Below, in pieces: positions 7,280-15,159 of a stretch of 32,319 nucleotides of DNA. Origin of the DNA: Chloroflexota bacterium (GTDB lineage Bacteria > Chloroflexota > Anaerolineae > CG2-30-64-16). The translations under genes and the position numbers were made by a program. Where the stretch lies: NCBI GenBank assembly GCA_029555885.1, contig JAKPQT010000381.1:1-32319 (forward strand), given 5' to 3'. The notes beneath the pieces are model-generated. The model was not told the DNA's origin, did not search any database, and worked only from the letters and a program-made list of their open reading frames with translations. How positions within the stretch are numbered: the stretch's first letter is position 1; each line of letters starts with the position of its first letter.

Positions 7280-7301
7280 ATACTACCCATTCGGGTACTA
7301 T
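7280..7301. promoter_or_regulatory. Palindromic activator site upstream of glnA (nitrogen box 1)
   Basis: ATACTACCC-ATTC-GGGTACTAT is an inverted repeat with eight of nine paired positions matching and its centre at 7290.5. The core TACCC-N4-GGGTA recurs upstream of amt at 9945-9958, and both copies share ACCCA and CGGGTACTA. The distance from the first T of TACCC to the -10 hexamer is 39 bases at both genes. This matches an upstream activator site (centre near -44). The half-site and spacer layout resembles CRP/FNR-family operators, but the regulator is unknown. Confidence 0.7.
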
Positions 7302-7322
7302 ACACCTCCGGCGTGTGCCGGA

Positions 7323-7328
7323 TATACT
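7323..7328 (+). promoter_or_regulatory. -10 box of glnA
   Basis: TATACT matches five of six consensus bases. The -35 position holds a poor TATACA-like sequence, which fits an activator-dependent promoter. The transcript would start near 7335, giving a leader of about 87 nt. That leader contains two direct copies of CAATTCGTAA. Confidence 0.55.
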
Positions 7329-7421
7329 CTCAACGGTTCGTTGGGGCGACCGGTTCGCACGGCAACCCGCAATTCGTAATTCTCGATTCCCAATTCGTAA
7401 CTCAACCGAAAGGGCTTTTCC

Positions 7422-8837
7422 ATGTCCAAGACAGTCGCTGACGTGATGGAAATGGCGAAACAAGTGCAGATGGTCGACCTGCGCTTTACCGACCTGCCCG
7501 GCGTCTGGCAGCATTTCACGATTCCTGCGCATGTCCTCTCCGAAGACACCTTCGAGGATGGCGTGCCGTTCGACGGCTCGTCCATCCGTGGCTTCAAGGA
7601 GATCCACGAATCGGATATGCTCCTGCTGCTGGACCCGACGACTGCGTTCATCGACCCGATCTACCAGGTGCCGACGCTCGTCATCATCGGGGACGTCTAC
7701 GACCCCATCACCCGCGAGCCGTACAGCCGTGACCCGCGCTACATCGCGCGCCGCGCCGAGACCTATCTGAAGCAGACCGGCATCGGGGACACGGTGTTCT
7801 TCGGGCCGGAAGCTGAGTTCTTCATCTTCGGGGACGTGCGTTACGCCAGCAACACCAACGAGGCATATTATCACATCGACAGCCGCGAGGGCTGGTGGAA
7901 CAGCGGCAAGGACATCGGCCCCAACTTCGGCGGGCAGATTGCGGCCAAGCGCGGCTACTTCCCCACCCCGCCGGTGGACACGCTCCAGGATGTGCGCAGC
8001 CGGATCGTGCTCGCCATCGAGAGCGCGGGCATCCCGGTGGAGATCCATCATCACGAAGTCGCGTCCGGCGGGCAGGGCGAAATCGGGATGCGCTTCGACA
8101 CGCTGCTGCGCATGGCCGACAACGTGATGGTCTACAAGTACATGGTCAAGAACGTCGCCCGGCAGAACGGCCTGACCGCCACCTTCATGCCCAAGCCGCT
8201 CTACGGCGACAACGGCAGCGGGATGCACTGCCATCAGAGCATCTGGAAGGGCGGCAAGAACGCGTTCTACGACGAGACGGGCTATGCGCAGCTCTCCGAC
8301 ACGGCGAAGTACTACATCGGCGGCCTGTTGAAGCACGCGCCGGCGCTGCTGGCGCTGGTTGCGCCGACGACCAACTCGTACCGCCGGCTCGTGCCCGGCT
8401 TCGAGGCGCCCGTCAATCTGGCCTATTCGCAGCGCAACCGGTCGGCCATCTGCCGCATCCCGGTCGGGTCCAAGAGCGCCAAGTCGAAGCGTGTCGAGTT
8501 CCGCGCGCCGGACCCGTCGTGCAACCCCTATCTGGCCTTCGCCGCGCTGCTGATGGCCGGGCTGGACGGCATCCAGAACCGCATCGACCCGGGCGAGCCG
8601 ATGGACAAAGACCTGTACGGCCTGCCGCCGGAGGAAGCCAAGCTCATCAAGCAGGTGCCGGGCTCGCTCGACGCGGTGCTGAAGGCGCTCGAAGATGACC
8701 ACGAGTTCCTGCTCAAGGGCGACGTGTTCACGACGGACATGCTCAAGACGTACATCGCCTACAAGCGCGAGACCGAGGTCGACCCGATTCGGATGCGCCC
8801 GCACCCGCACGAGTTTACGCTGTATTTCGACGCATAG
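7422..8837 (+). CDS. glnA: Glutamine synthetase type I
   Basis: This 471-residue protein has the standard length of dodecameric type I glutamine synthetase, which makes glutamine from glutamate, ammonia and ATP in the cytoplasm. The N-terminal beta-grasp domain includes FDGSSIRGF (50-58). The catalytic domain carries metal ligands E130 and E132 (GPEAEFF), E212 and E220 ([11 protein letters not shown]), H269 (GSGMHCH) and E359 (RVEFRAPD). The adenylylation loop is present as [10 protein letters not shown] with Y399, so this looks like the GSI-beta subtype that is switched off by adenylylation; no adenylyltransferase gene is in the window. It has its own promoter with the TACCC-N4-GGGTA site and ends in a strong intrinsic terminator. 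Linkage to amt and glnB, and the site shared with amt, place it in a nitrogen regulon. Confidence 0.97.
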   Translation: MSKTVADVMEMAKQVQMVDLRFTDLPGVWQHFTIPAHVLSEDTFEDGVPFDGSSIRGFKEIHESDMLLLLDPTTAFIDPIYQVPTLVIIGDVYDPITREPYSRDPRYIARRAETYLKQTGIGDTVFFGPEAEFFIFGDVRYASNTNEAYYHIDSREGWWNSGKDIGPNFGGQIAAKRGYFPTPPVDTLQDVRSRIVLAIESAGIPVEIHHHEVASGGQGEIGMRFDTLLRMADNVMVYKYMVKNVARQNGLTATFMPKPLYGDNGSGMHCHQSIWKGGKNAFYDETGYAQLSDTAKYYIGGLLKHAPALLALVAPTTNSYRRLVPGFEAPVNLAYSQRNRSAICRIPVGSKSAKSKRVEFRAPDPSCNPYLAFAALLMAGLDGIQNRIDPGEPMDKDLYGLPPEEAKLIKQVPGSLDAVLKALEDDHEFLLKGDVFTTDMLKTYIAYKRETEVDPIRMRPHPHEFTLYFDA

Positions 8838-8864
8838 ACCCGATAGGGAAACCCGATCTCCATC

Positions 8865-8919
8865 ACAAATCCGGTTTCTTGGCGAAGCTGCGCTTCGCCA
8901 AGAAACCGGATTTGTTTTG
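8865..8919 (+). terminator. Strong intrinsic terminator of glnA
   Basis: A 23-bp perfect stem pairs 8865-8887 with 8893-8915 around a five-base loop (CTGCG). The right arm runs into a T-rich TTTGTTTT stretch. The arms contain AAATCCGGTTTCTTGGCG, an unusually long stem that may also be a repeat element. Confidence 0.85.
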
Positions 8920-8956
8920 GCTCGGTTTCTGATGTCCCTGATTGTGGGCTGATTTG

Positions 8957-8985
8957 CTGACAGAAGTCCCGTTTGCGAGTAAAAT
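8957..8985 (+). promoter_or_regulatory. Promoter of hslO
   Basis: CTGACA (8957-8962) and TAAAAT (8980-8985) are exactly 17 bases apart, each with five of six consensus matches. The transcript would start near 8992, about 28 nt before the ATG at 9020. Confidence 0.7.
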
Positions 8986-9019
8986 GCGCCGGAGGATCAG
9001 TCGAAGACGGGAGATGGAT

Positions 9020-9901
9020 ATGAGTGATTATATTCTGCGCGTGATGGCGAAGGACGCCGGGGTGCGCGCATTGGCATGCGTGACGACGGAGCTGGCGCAG
9101 GAGGCCGCGCGGCGCCATGCCGCCTACCCGATTGCGGCGGCCGCACTCGCGCATGGCCTCACGGCCGGCGTGTTATTGGGCGCGCTGCTCAAGGTGCAGG
9201 AGCGCATTGCGCTCAAGGTCGAGGGCGGCGGCCGGCTGCGTAAGCTGGTCGTGGAGGCGGATGCGTATGGCCGGGTGCGCGGCTATGTGGCCGTGCCCGA
9301 TGCCGCGTCGGGTGACGACCTGGGCGCAGAGGCGGTCGGTGAGGCGCTGGGCCACGAGGGCATCCTGACCGTCGTGAAGGACATGCGGCTCAAGGACCTC
9401 TACCGCAGCGTCGTCCTGCTCGATACCGGGCAGCTCGCGCCGGAGCTGGAGAACTACCTCAACACCTCCGAGCAAGTTCCGTCGCTGGTCAGGATCGGCG
9501 TACGCATGGATGAGGGCGGCGCCATCGAAGCGGCCGGCGGGCTGCTCATTCAAGCCCTGCCCGGCCGCGGCCGCGCAGCCGTCGAGCAGCTCGCCGTCAG
9601 CCTGGCCGACCTGCCGCCGCTGGAGACGCTGCTGGCGGATGACTTCGGCCCGCACGAACTGATGGATCGCATCTTCGGCCCGGTGCAGTACGAGGTCCTG
9701 GAGGAACGGCCCGTCCAGTTCCACTGCACGTGCAGTTGGGAGCGGTCGCGGCAGGCGCTCAAGATGCTCGATCCCGAAGACCTGCTCGCGCTGCTGGCCG
9801 AGGGCGAAGCGACAGTGGACTGCCACTTCTGCCACGAGCGCTATCACTTCAGCGCCGAAGACCTCGAAGGCATCCTGCGCGAGCGGGAGGCGGTCGAATG
9901 A
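9020..9901 (+). CDS. hslO: Hsp33 redox-regulated chaperone
   Basis: This 293-residue cytoplasmic holdase is activated by oxidative unfolding. The C-terminal zinc/redox switch is complete: C236-T-C238 and C268-HF-C271, with 29 residues between the pairs, as in the family. The N-terminal domain carries the expected AYPIAAAALAHGLTAG and VEGGGRLRKLVVEADAYGRV segments. The ATG at 9020 is chosen over the one at 9014 because the GGGAG site at 9009-9013 is then six bases away. It has its own promoter and an intrinsic terminator, so it is a single-gene unit between glnA and amt rather than part of a nitrogen operon. Confidence 0.96.
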   Translation: MSDYILRVMAKDAGVRALACVTTELAQEAARRHAAYPIAAAALAHGLTAGVLLGALLKVQERIALKVEGGGRLRKLVVEADAYGRVRGYVAVPDAASGDDLGAEAVGEALGHEGILTVVKDMRLKDLYRSVVLLDTGQLAPELENYLNTSEQVPSLVRIGVRMDEGGAIEAAGGLLIQALPGRGRAAVEQLAVSLADLPPLETLLADDFGPHELMDRIFGPVQYEVLEERPVQFHCTCSWERSRQALKMLDPEDLLALLAEGEATVDCHFCHERYHFSAEDLEGILREREAVE

Positions 9902-9909
9902 CAGCGTTG

Positions 9910-9943
9910 TAGGACGGGTTGACAACCCGTCCTACTGATTTTT
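9910..9943 (+). terminator. Intrinsic terminator of hslO
   Basis: TAGGACGGGTT (9910-9920) and AACCCGTCCTA (9924-9934) form an 11-bp stem with a GAC loop. A run of five T follows at 9939-9943. The same stem recurs at 11290-11314 between amt and glnB. The T-run directly abuts the amt palindrome. Confidence 0.85.
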
Positions 9944-9959
9944 GTACCCAAACGGGTAC
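9944..9959. promoter_or_regulatory. Palindromic activator site upstream of amt (nitrogen box 2)
   Basis: GTACCC-AAAC-GGGTAC is a perfect 6-bp inverted repeat centred at 9951.5. The core matches the site upstream of glnA, and the 39-base distance from the first T of TACCC to the -10 box is identical. The GTA-N10-TAC outline recalls cyanobacterial NtcA boxes (GTA-N8-TAC) but has a different spacer, so NtcA itself is not implied. Confidence 0.72.
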
Positions 9960-9980
9960 TAGCCAACCCCCATCCCGCTC

Positions 9981-9989
9981 TGCTATCCT
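9981..9989 (+). promoter_or_regulatory. Extended -10 promoter of amt-glnB
   Basis: TGC-TATCCT is an extended -10 with four of six hexamer matches. The -35 position (AGCCAA at 9961) is poor, as expected for an activator-dependent promoter. The predicted start near 9996 gives a leader of about 61 nt. Confidence 0.6.
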
Positions 9990-10056
9990 GCCGCATGTGA
10001 CTGGCGGGCCGCGCCCGAACGGCGCACCGCAGCACATGCACGAAAGGAGCAGACCG

Positions 10057-11280
10057 ATGGATAGCATCAATGCGGGCGACACCGCCTGGATCCTCGTCGC
10101 CACGGGGCTGGTGACGCTCATGACCCCGGCGCTGGCCTTCTTCTACGGCGGCATGGTGCGCCGGAAGAACGTTCTCTCCACCCTCAACCTCAGCTTCGTG
10201 ATGATGGGCCTGATCGGCCTGCAGTGGGTCCTGGTCGGCTACACGCTCGCCTTTGGGACCTCCCTCGGCGGGATCATCGGCGGGCTCAACTTTGCCGGGC
10301 TGACGGGTGTCGGTGCGGAGCCGAACGCCGAGTACGCCGGGACCATCCCGCACATGGCCTTTGCCGCCTTCCAGATGACCTTTGCGGTCATCACCCCGGC
10401 GCTCATCACCGGCGCGTTCGTCGAGCGCGTCCGCTTCAAGGCCTTCCTGCTGTTCAGCCTGCTCTGGGCGACCTTCGTCTATGACCCGGTCGCGCACTGG
10501 GTCTGGGGCGTCGGCGGGCTGCTGCGCCAGCTCGGCGCGCTGGACTTCGCAGGCGGGACCGTCGTGCACATCACCGCAGGCTTCTCGGCGCTGGCCTTTG
10601 CGCTGGTCATCCGCAAGCGCGCGGGCTACGGCAACGGGACCATGGAGCCGCACAACATCCCGTACAGCATCCTCGGCGCGGGGCTGCTGTGGTTCGGCTG
10701 GTTCGGCTTCAACGGCGGCAGCGCGCTGGCTGCCAACGGCCTGGCGGTCACCGCCGTGGTGAACACAAACACGGCCGCGGCGGCCGCAGGACTCGTCTGG
10801 ATGTTGCTGAGCTGGCGCGACCATAAGCCGAGCATCCTCGGCATCGTCACCGGCGCGGTCGTCGGGCTGGTCGCGATTACACCCGCCGCCGGGTTCGTCA
10901 CCCCGCTTGCGTCGATCGTCATCGGCGGGCTGGCGGCCCCCATCAGCTACTACGCCATCAAGTTCCGCCAGAAGCGCCACCTCGACGAGTCGCTCGACGT
11001 CTGGGCGTGTCACGGCATGGGCGGCGCGTGGGGTGCGATTGCGACCGGCATCTTCGCCACGAAGACCATCAACTCCGCCGGTGCGGACGGCCTGCTCTAC
11101 GGCAATCCCGGCCAACTGGCCGTGCAACTCCTGACCGTCGTGGCCGTCGCCGCCTTCGCCTTCGCACTCACGACCGTCATCACCCGGCTGCTCAACCGCA
11201 CGGTCGGCTTGAGCGTCACGCCGACCGAGGAGCAGGTCGGCCTGGATATCAGCGAGCACGGCGAGCGCGCGTACGCATAA
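10057..11280 (+). CDS. amt: Ammonium transporter (Amt/AmtB family)
   Basis: This 407-residue inner-membrane protein has the eleven-helix Amt fold. It lacks a cleaved signal peptide and starts near the first helix (AGDTAWILVATGLV). Pore residues align with AmtB: F105 and F218 (phenylalanine gate), W150 and S222 (recruitment site), D163, and the twin histidines H171 and H319 (CHGMGGAWG). The C-terminal tail GLDISEHGERAY is the segment that contacts PII proteins, and glnB follows directly. The ATG at 10057 has an AAAGGAG site seven bases upstream; longer in-frame starts would run back through the promoter. It is expressed from the extended -10 promoter with the shared nitrogen palindrome. Transport is probably blocked by GlnB under nitrogen excess (family knowledge). 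Confidence 0.97.
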   Translation: MDSINAGDTAWILVATGLVTLMTPALAFFYGGMVRRKNVLSTLNLSFVMMGLIGLQWVLVGYTLAFGTSLGGIIGGLNFAGLTGVGAEPNAEYAGTIPHMAFAAFQMTFAVITPALITGAFVERVRFKAFLLFSLLWATFVYDPVAHWVWGVGGLLRQLGALDFAGGTVVHITAGFSALAFALVIRKRAGYGNGTMEPHNIPYSILGAGLLWFGWFGFNGGSALAANGLAVTAVVNTNTAAAAAGLVWMLLSWRDHKPSILGIVTGAVVGLVAITPAAGFVTPLASIVIGGLAAPISYYAIKFRQKRHLDESLDVWACHGMGGAWGAIATGIFATKTINSAGADGLLYGNPGQLAVQLLTVVAVAAFAFALTTVITRLLNRTVGLSVTPTEEQVGLDISEHGERAYA

Positions 11281-11288
11281 GGATTTCA

Positions 11289-11315
11289 GTAGGACGGGTT
11301 GGCAACCCGTCCTAC
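11289..11315 (+). repeat. Palindrome in the amt-glnB intergenic gap
   Basis: GTAGGACGGGTT-GGC-AACCCGTCCTAC is a 12-bp perfect stem with a three-base loop. It is the same repeat as the hslO terminator at 9910-9934. No T-run directly follows (CATCATTTTCG), so read-through to glnB is likely. It may protect the upstream amt mRNA or reduce glnB expression. Confidence 0.7.
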
Positions 11316-11338
11316 ATCATTTTCGGGGGAGAACCACC

Positions 11339-11728
11339 ATGACCAAGAAAATCGAAGCCATCATCCGGGAAGAAAAGCTGAACGATGTGAAGGACGCGCT
11401 GCGCCGTATCGGCATCGTGGGTATGAACGTGACGGAGTGCCGGGGGCACGGGCGGCAGGGCGGCATCACGCTCACCGGGCGCTCCGGCAGCTACCAGGTG
11501 GACCTGCTGCCCCGGCTGCAAGTGAATATCGTGCTGAGCGACCACAACGTCCCCAAGGCCATCGAGACCATCTGCGAGGCCGCAGCGACCGGCGACATCG
11601 GCGACGGGCTCATCTTCGTCTACCCGGTAGACGATGTCATCCGCATCCGCACCGGGGAGCGGGGGCAGCAGGCGCTGCAATACCCCGACGACATCGACGA
11701 GCGGCGCAAGGTCACAGAGGTGCATTGA
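11339..11728 (+). CDS. glnB: PII nitrogen regulatory protein
   Basis: This 129-residue trimeric PII protein senses 2-oxoglutarate and ATP/ADP and controls AmtB and other nitrogen targets. The T-loop (GHGRQGGITLTGRSGSYQVD) has Y52 at the position of the modified Y51 of E. coli GlnB. The C-terminal signature TGDIGDGLIFVYPVDDVIRIR is intact. The protein is slightly longer than the usual 112 residues because of a C-terminal extension (YPDDIDERRKVTEVH). It lies 58 bases after amt, separated by a palindrome, and shares the amt promoter. A GGGGGAGAA ribosome-binding site precedes the ATG. Gene order amt-glnB corresponds to the widespread amtB-glnK pairing, so glnK would be an equally good name. Confidence 0.95.
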   Translation: MTKKIEAIIREEKLNDVKDALRRIGIVGMNVTECRGHGRQGGITLTGRSGSYQVDLLPRLQVNIVLSDHNVPKAIETICEAAATGDIGDGLIFVYPVDDVIRIRTGERGQQALQYPDDIDERRKVTEVH

Positions 11729-11740
11729 AGACGCGGGTTA

Positions 11741-11749
11741 TGGTAAACT
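11741..11749 (+). promoter_or_regulatory. Extended -10 placed for a leaderless histidine kinase mRNA
   Basis: TGG-TAAACT ends six bases before the ATG at 11756, which puts the predicted transcript start on the ATG itself. No Shine-Dalgarno sequence is visible before that ATG. The -35 position (TGCATT) is poor. Read-through from amt-glnB is a second source of transcript. Confidence 0.45.
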
Positions 11750-11755
11750 GGACGC

Positions 11756-13750
11756 ATGACCGTGACGCCTGACGAAGACGACCGCCTGTTGGCAGTCCTG
11801 GCGCAACTGCGCGACGTGGGCCGGCGGGTCAACCAGCTCAACCTGGGCGACCCGGCCGTCCTCGACGCGACGCTGCGCCTCATCGCAGAGAGCGCGGTCA
11901 CCATCATCCCGGGCGCCACCGCCATCCTGTACACCTACGACCCCGCCCGCGGCAGCCTGGACCCCATCTCGCGCACCTCGGCAGGCGACCATCCAGCCCT
12001 GCTCCGCGACGCGACGCCCCGGCCCGACGGCCTGGGGATGCGCGCCATCCGCCGCACGCAGCCCGTGCTCTCATACGATGAGCCGGACCTCGACATCCAT
12101 CCCGACCGCCGGTCTGCCGGGGCATCCGCCGCAGCCTGCCTGCCGCTGCTCGTAGCGGGCCAGCCGCTCGGCGCCCTTTATGTCTATCTGGCAGAAGCGC
12201 GGCGGCTGAGCCAGCTCGAATTGCTCCTGCTGGACAACTTCGTTGCGCAGGCGGCGATGGCCCTCTACCTTGCCGGGCAGGTCACCCACACGCGGCGCAA
12301 CCTCGCGCGCAAGGAGGATGAACTGGCCCTGCTGCGCCATGCGGGCCTGCTGATCTCCTCGCGCACCCGGCTCGAGGACACGCTCGTTGCTATCCTCGAG
12401 ATGGCGCTGGAGGTCACCGGCGCGCGCTACGGCATCTTCCGGCTCGTGGACCGCAGCGGCCAGAACCTCGTCATGCGGGCTATTGCAGGCGAACGGCTGG
12501 GCCGGCCTGCGGTCGAGGCGCTGCCCATCAACACGACGAGCATCATGGGGCTCGTGGCCAAGACGCGCCAGCCCGTCAACATCGCGGACGTGCGCGAGCC
12601 GCCCTGGTCGCGCATCTATTACCCGCTGGACCACTCGCTCCAGATGCGCGCGGAGCTGGCCGTGCCGCTCATCGGCGCGGGCGGTCGGCTGGAAGGCGTG
12701 CTGAACCTCGAAAGCCCCCACGCCGGCGCGTTCAGCGAGGCGGACAGTCACCTGCTGCAGGGACTCGCGACCCAGGCCGTCATTGCCATCCAGGAAGTGC
12801 GCCTGCTCGACGCGCTGCGCGACACTTCCACGCGCGTGCTGACACAGGACCTCGCGGAGGTGCAGGCACACCTCGCCGCGCTGCGCAGCGACCTGGTGAG
12901 CGGCGACACGGAGTGGGACCGCAAGGTCGAGGCCATCCTGGCCGAGTATGAGGCCCTTGCGCGTGCGAACGCGGCGCGGCAGGAGGCGCTGCGCGAGGCG
13001 CAGGAGGCCCGCGCAGTCGCAGAGACGTTCGCTGCGATGGGCGACGTGGCCGCCAACCTGCTCCACCACCTCAACAACAAGGTCGGCACCATCCCGGTCC
13101 GCATCGAGGGCATCCAGGACAAGTGCGCGCCCGCGCTGGCAGAGAATCCTTATCTGGCAGCCAACCTGGCGGAGATCGAGCGGGCCGCGCTGGATGCGAT
13201 GGCAACCGTGCGCGACCGGCTGGCCCTGCTCCACCCCATCGAGGCCGGGCCGGTCAGCGTGGCAGACTGCGTGGCCGATGCGCTGGCCGCGGCGCGGCTG
13301 CCGCCCGGCGTGGCGGTGCAGTCGGCCGGGCTGGCACAACTACCGCCCGTGCTCGCGGGCCGGGAGACGCTGGCCCTGGTCATCGTCAATCTGCTGGACA
13401 ACGCGGCGGAAGCCATGAACGGTCGGGGCGTCGTGCAGATTGGGGGGACCGCAGCGGAAGACTGGGTCGAGCTGGCAATTACCGATGACGGGCCGGGCAT
13501 CCCGCCGGACAACCAGGCGCGCATCTTCGAATTCCGGTTCTCGGAGCGGCGGCGGGCCGACGGTCGGCTGGGCGCCGAAGGTGCCCGGAGCGCACGCTCG
13601 CGGCTGGGGTTCGGGCTGTGGTGGGTCAAGACGATGATGACTCGGCTCGGCGGCGCGGTCTCGGTCGAGAGCGACGGGCACCGCGGTACGACGTTCCGCC
13701 TGCGCCTGCCGCAGGCTGCACGGCAGGCGGATGGGGAGGCGGCCTCTTGA
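11756..13750 (+). CDS. GAF-domain sensor histidine kinase
   Basis: This 664-residue cytoplasmic kinase has no membrane segments. Two GAF-type sensory domains lie at about 30-175 and 200-350, followed by a coiled coil at 355-425. The dimerisation/phosphoacceptor helix contains [10 protein letters not shown] (H437, with H438 where Glu is usual), and the ATPase domain spans about 530-655. ATP-site boxes are clear: NLLDNAAEA (N), DDGPGIP (G1), FEFRFSE (F) and LGFGLWWVK (G2). The HxLNN form resembles NtrB-like and other HisKA kinases with an Asn-Asn pair. The ligand of the GAF domains is not predictable. The gene follows glnB by 27 bases and overlaps the response regulator gene by four, so the pair are partners. 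Its position suggests a nitrogen signal (inference). Confidence 0.92.
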   Translation: MTVTPDEDDRLLAVLAQLRDVGRRVNQLNLGDPAVLDATLRLIAESAVTIIPGATAILYTYDPARGSLDPISRTSAGDHPALLRDATPRPDGLGMRAIRRTQPVLSYDEPDLDIHPDRRSAGASAAACLPLLVAGQPLGALYVYLAEARRLSQLELLLLDNFVAQAAMALYLAGQVTHTRRNLARKEDELALLRHAGLLISSRTRLEDTLVAILEMALEVTGARYGIFRLVDRSGQNLVMRAIAGERLGRPAVEALPINTTSIMGLVAKTRQPVNIADVREPPWSRIYYPLDHSLQMRAELAVPLIGAGGRLEGVLNLESPHAGAFSEADSHLLQGLATQAVIAIQEVRLLDALRDTSTRVLTQDLAEVQAHLAALRSDLVSGDTEWDRKVEAILAEYEALARANAARQEALREAQEARAVAETFAAMGDVAANLLHHLNNKVGTIPVRIEGIQDKCAPALAENPYLAANLAEIERAALDAMATVRDRLALLHPIEAGPVSVADCVADALAAARLPPGVAVQSAGLAQLPPVLAGRETLALVIVNLLDNAAEAMNGRGVVQIGGTAAEDWVELAITDDGPGIPPDNQARIFEFRFSERRRADGRLGAEGARSARSRLGFGLWWVKTMMTRLGGAVSVESDGHRGTTFRLRLPQAARQADGEAAS

Positions 13751-14826
13751 CGTCTGTTACACCGCGCGCACTGGTGGTGGAAGACAGCCCCGCCTGGCAG
13801 GAGATTCTGACCGAGCTGCTGACCGACATGGGGTTGGCCGTGGATGTGGCTGCGGACCTGGACGCCGCGGTCGCGCACCTGCGCGTTGCGCCGCACCGGG
13901 TCGCCGTGGTGGACCTCTCGCTGCGGCCCGATGACGAGGGCGATCGGGACGGGCTGCGGGTACTGGAGGCCGTCCGCCGCCAGGACCCCAACTGCGTCGC
14001 GCTGCTGCTGACCGGCTACGCGACGGTCGAGATTGCCGTCAGCGTGTTGACCGGCTACGGCGCCTACACCTGCCTGCGGAAGGAGGCCTTCCGCCGTGCA
14101 GAGTTCCGCCAGGTCATCCGGGAGATGCTGGCGCAGGCCCCGGTTGCTGCGCCCCCCGCTGTCCAGCGCGAGGCTGCCGCGACGAGAGAGGCCACCACGC
14201 CGCCGAGGCCCATCCCTGCATCCGCGCCCGCTCCGGCCATGCACCCTGGCAAGGCCTTGCTGGTCGAAGATGATGCGGGCTGGCGCGCGATCCTGGCGGA
14301 GCTGCTGGCGGATGCCGGCTATTCCGTCCACGCGTGCCTCAGCTATGGCGAAGCGCTCGGCCACCTGCGGCGGGAGAAACATAGCCTCGTTGTCGCAGAC
14401 CTGTCCCTCGCGAGCTCGCTGGCCGCAGGGGCCAACCGTGATGGCTTCGAGGTCTTGCGCGAGGCGAAGGCGACGGGCATCCCGGCCATCGTCGTGAGCG
14501 GACTCGCGACCCCCGCCGACCTGGAGCGGCTCTACAGCGAGTTCGCGGTCTACGCGTGCCTGGAAAAGCAGCGCTTCGAACGCAGCGGCTTTGTCGCCGC
14601 CGTAAAGGAAGCGACCTCCGCCGGCCGCGCGGGCCGCGGCGAAGTCGCCCGGCTGACCCGCCGCGAGCGCGAGGTGCTGGACCTGCTGGTGCAGGGCCTC
14701 ACCAACAAGGGCATCGCCCGCGCGATGGTCATCTCGGAGAACACCGTCAAGCGTTATCTCAAGGCCATCTTCGAGAAGCTCGACGTGGACAGCCGTGCGG
14801 CGGCGGTCGCTAAGGTGCTGAGATAG
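13747..14826 (+). CDS. Response regulator, two receiver domains plus LuxR-type HTH
   Basis: This 359-residue regulator has REC1 (about 7-128; D56 in VVDLSL, T89, K112), a Pro/Ala linker, REC2 (168-288; D218 in VADLSL, S251, K274) and a LuxR/NarL helix-turn-helix at 302-359 ([20 protein letters not shown], then [10 protein letters not shown]). Both receivers retain the phosphorylatable Asp. The start is a TTG at 13747 that overlaps the kinase stop (TTGA), with GGGGAGG seven bases upstream, so translation is coupled. An upstream in-frame GTG at 13618 would extend far into the kinase gene and lacks this site. Two receivers for one kinase suggest integration of two phosphate donors. DNA targets are unknown; the glnA/amt palindrome is one candidate. 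Confidence 0.92.
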   Translation: MTSVTPRALVVEDSPAWQEILTELLTDMGLAVDVAADLDAAVAHLRVAPHRVAVVDLSLRPDDEGDRDGLRVLEAVRRQDPNCVALLLTGYATVEIAVSVLTGYGAYTCLRKEAFRRAEFRQVIREMLAQAPVAAPPAVQREAAATREATTPPRPIPASAPAPAMHPGKALLVEDDAGWRAILAELLADAGYSVHACLSYGEALGHLRREKHSLVVADLSLASSLAAGANRDGFEVLREAKATGIPAIVVSGLATPADLERLYSEFAVYACLEKQRFERSGFVAAVKEATSAGRAGRGEVARLTRREREVLDLLVQGLTNKGIARAMVISENTVKRYLKAIFEKLDVDSRAAAVAKVLR

Positions 14827-14834
14827 GGAACGCC

Positions 14835-14858
14835 GCGCACGGCCGTCCGTACGTGCGC
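14835..14858 (+). terminator. Possible terminator after the response regulator
   Basis: GCGCACG and CGTGCGC form a 7-bp stem with a ten-base loop, starting eight bases after the stop codon. There is no T-run. Confidence 0.4.
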
Positions 14859-14971
14859 CGTCAACGAATGGCGCTGCGGCGCTGGGCACGAATAAACGAA
14901 TCCTCGCCCGGCACGGCAATTCGTTCATTCGTTCCCGCCATTCGTTGATGGCCGCAGCGCCATTCGTTGAC
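14857..14971. repeat. Nested palindromic repeat, copy 1
   Basis: GTCAACGAATGGCGCTGCGG plus C (14860-14880) pairs perfectly with 14951-14971. A second, nested inverted repeat lies inside (CGAATAAACGAAT with ATTCGTTCATTCG, one mismatch). Its core at 14895-14917 is identical over 23 bases to 24897-24919, in the same orientation. No coding frame is supported. The rest of the gene-free stretch to 15214 holds only the leader hairpin at 15160. Confidence 0.75.
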
Positions 14972-15159
14972 AGCCCCTCCAACGCAAGCAAGCTTACCGC
15001 ATCAACCCTCCAAACCAGATAAGATGATAGATAGCCCAGCAACGATGCATAATCATTGCGGCCGCGCCCTGATCTCTGCCTTACCCAACGGCAAGCGCCA
15101 CTCTGCGTAGGTTGGCCAGGAAACCTATCAACCTGGCAAGGAGGCACCGTGTTACGGTC

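Noticed and set aside
7296..7307. GGTGTATA on the minus strand, resembling the arm of the pectin operator at 1056
   Set aside because: Only eight bases match, there is no second arm, and the site is better explained by the glnA palindrome.
7263..8810. Leftward frame opposite glnA (over 500 codons)
   Set aside because: GlnA is unmistakable on the plus strand; the antisense frame is a GC shadow.
11618..11632. GTCTAC-CCG-GTAGAC palindrome inside glnB, considered as a third nitrogen box
   Set aside because: The spacing and half-sites differ from TACCC-N4-GGGTA, and it encodes the conserved VYPVDD segment.
13150..15147. Long leftward frame opposite the kinase and response regulator
   Set aside because: The sense strand carries all HATPase, REC and HTH motifs; the antisense product is Arg/Gly/Ala-rich with no domain.
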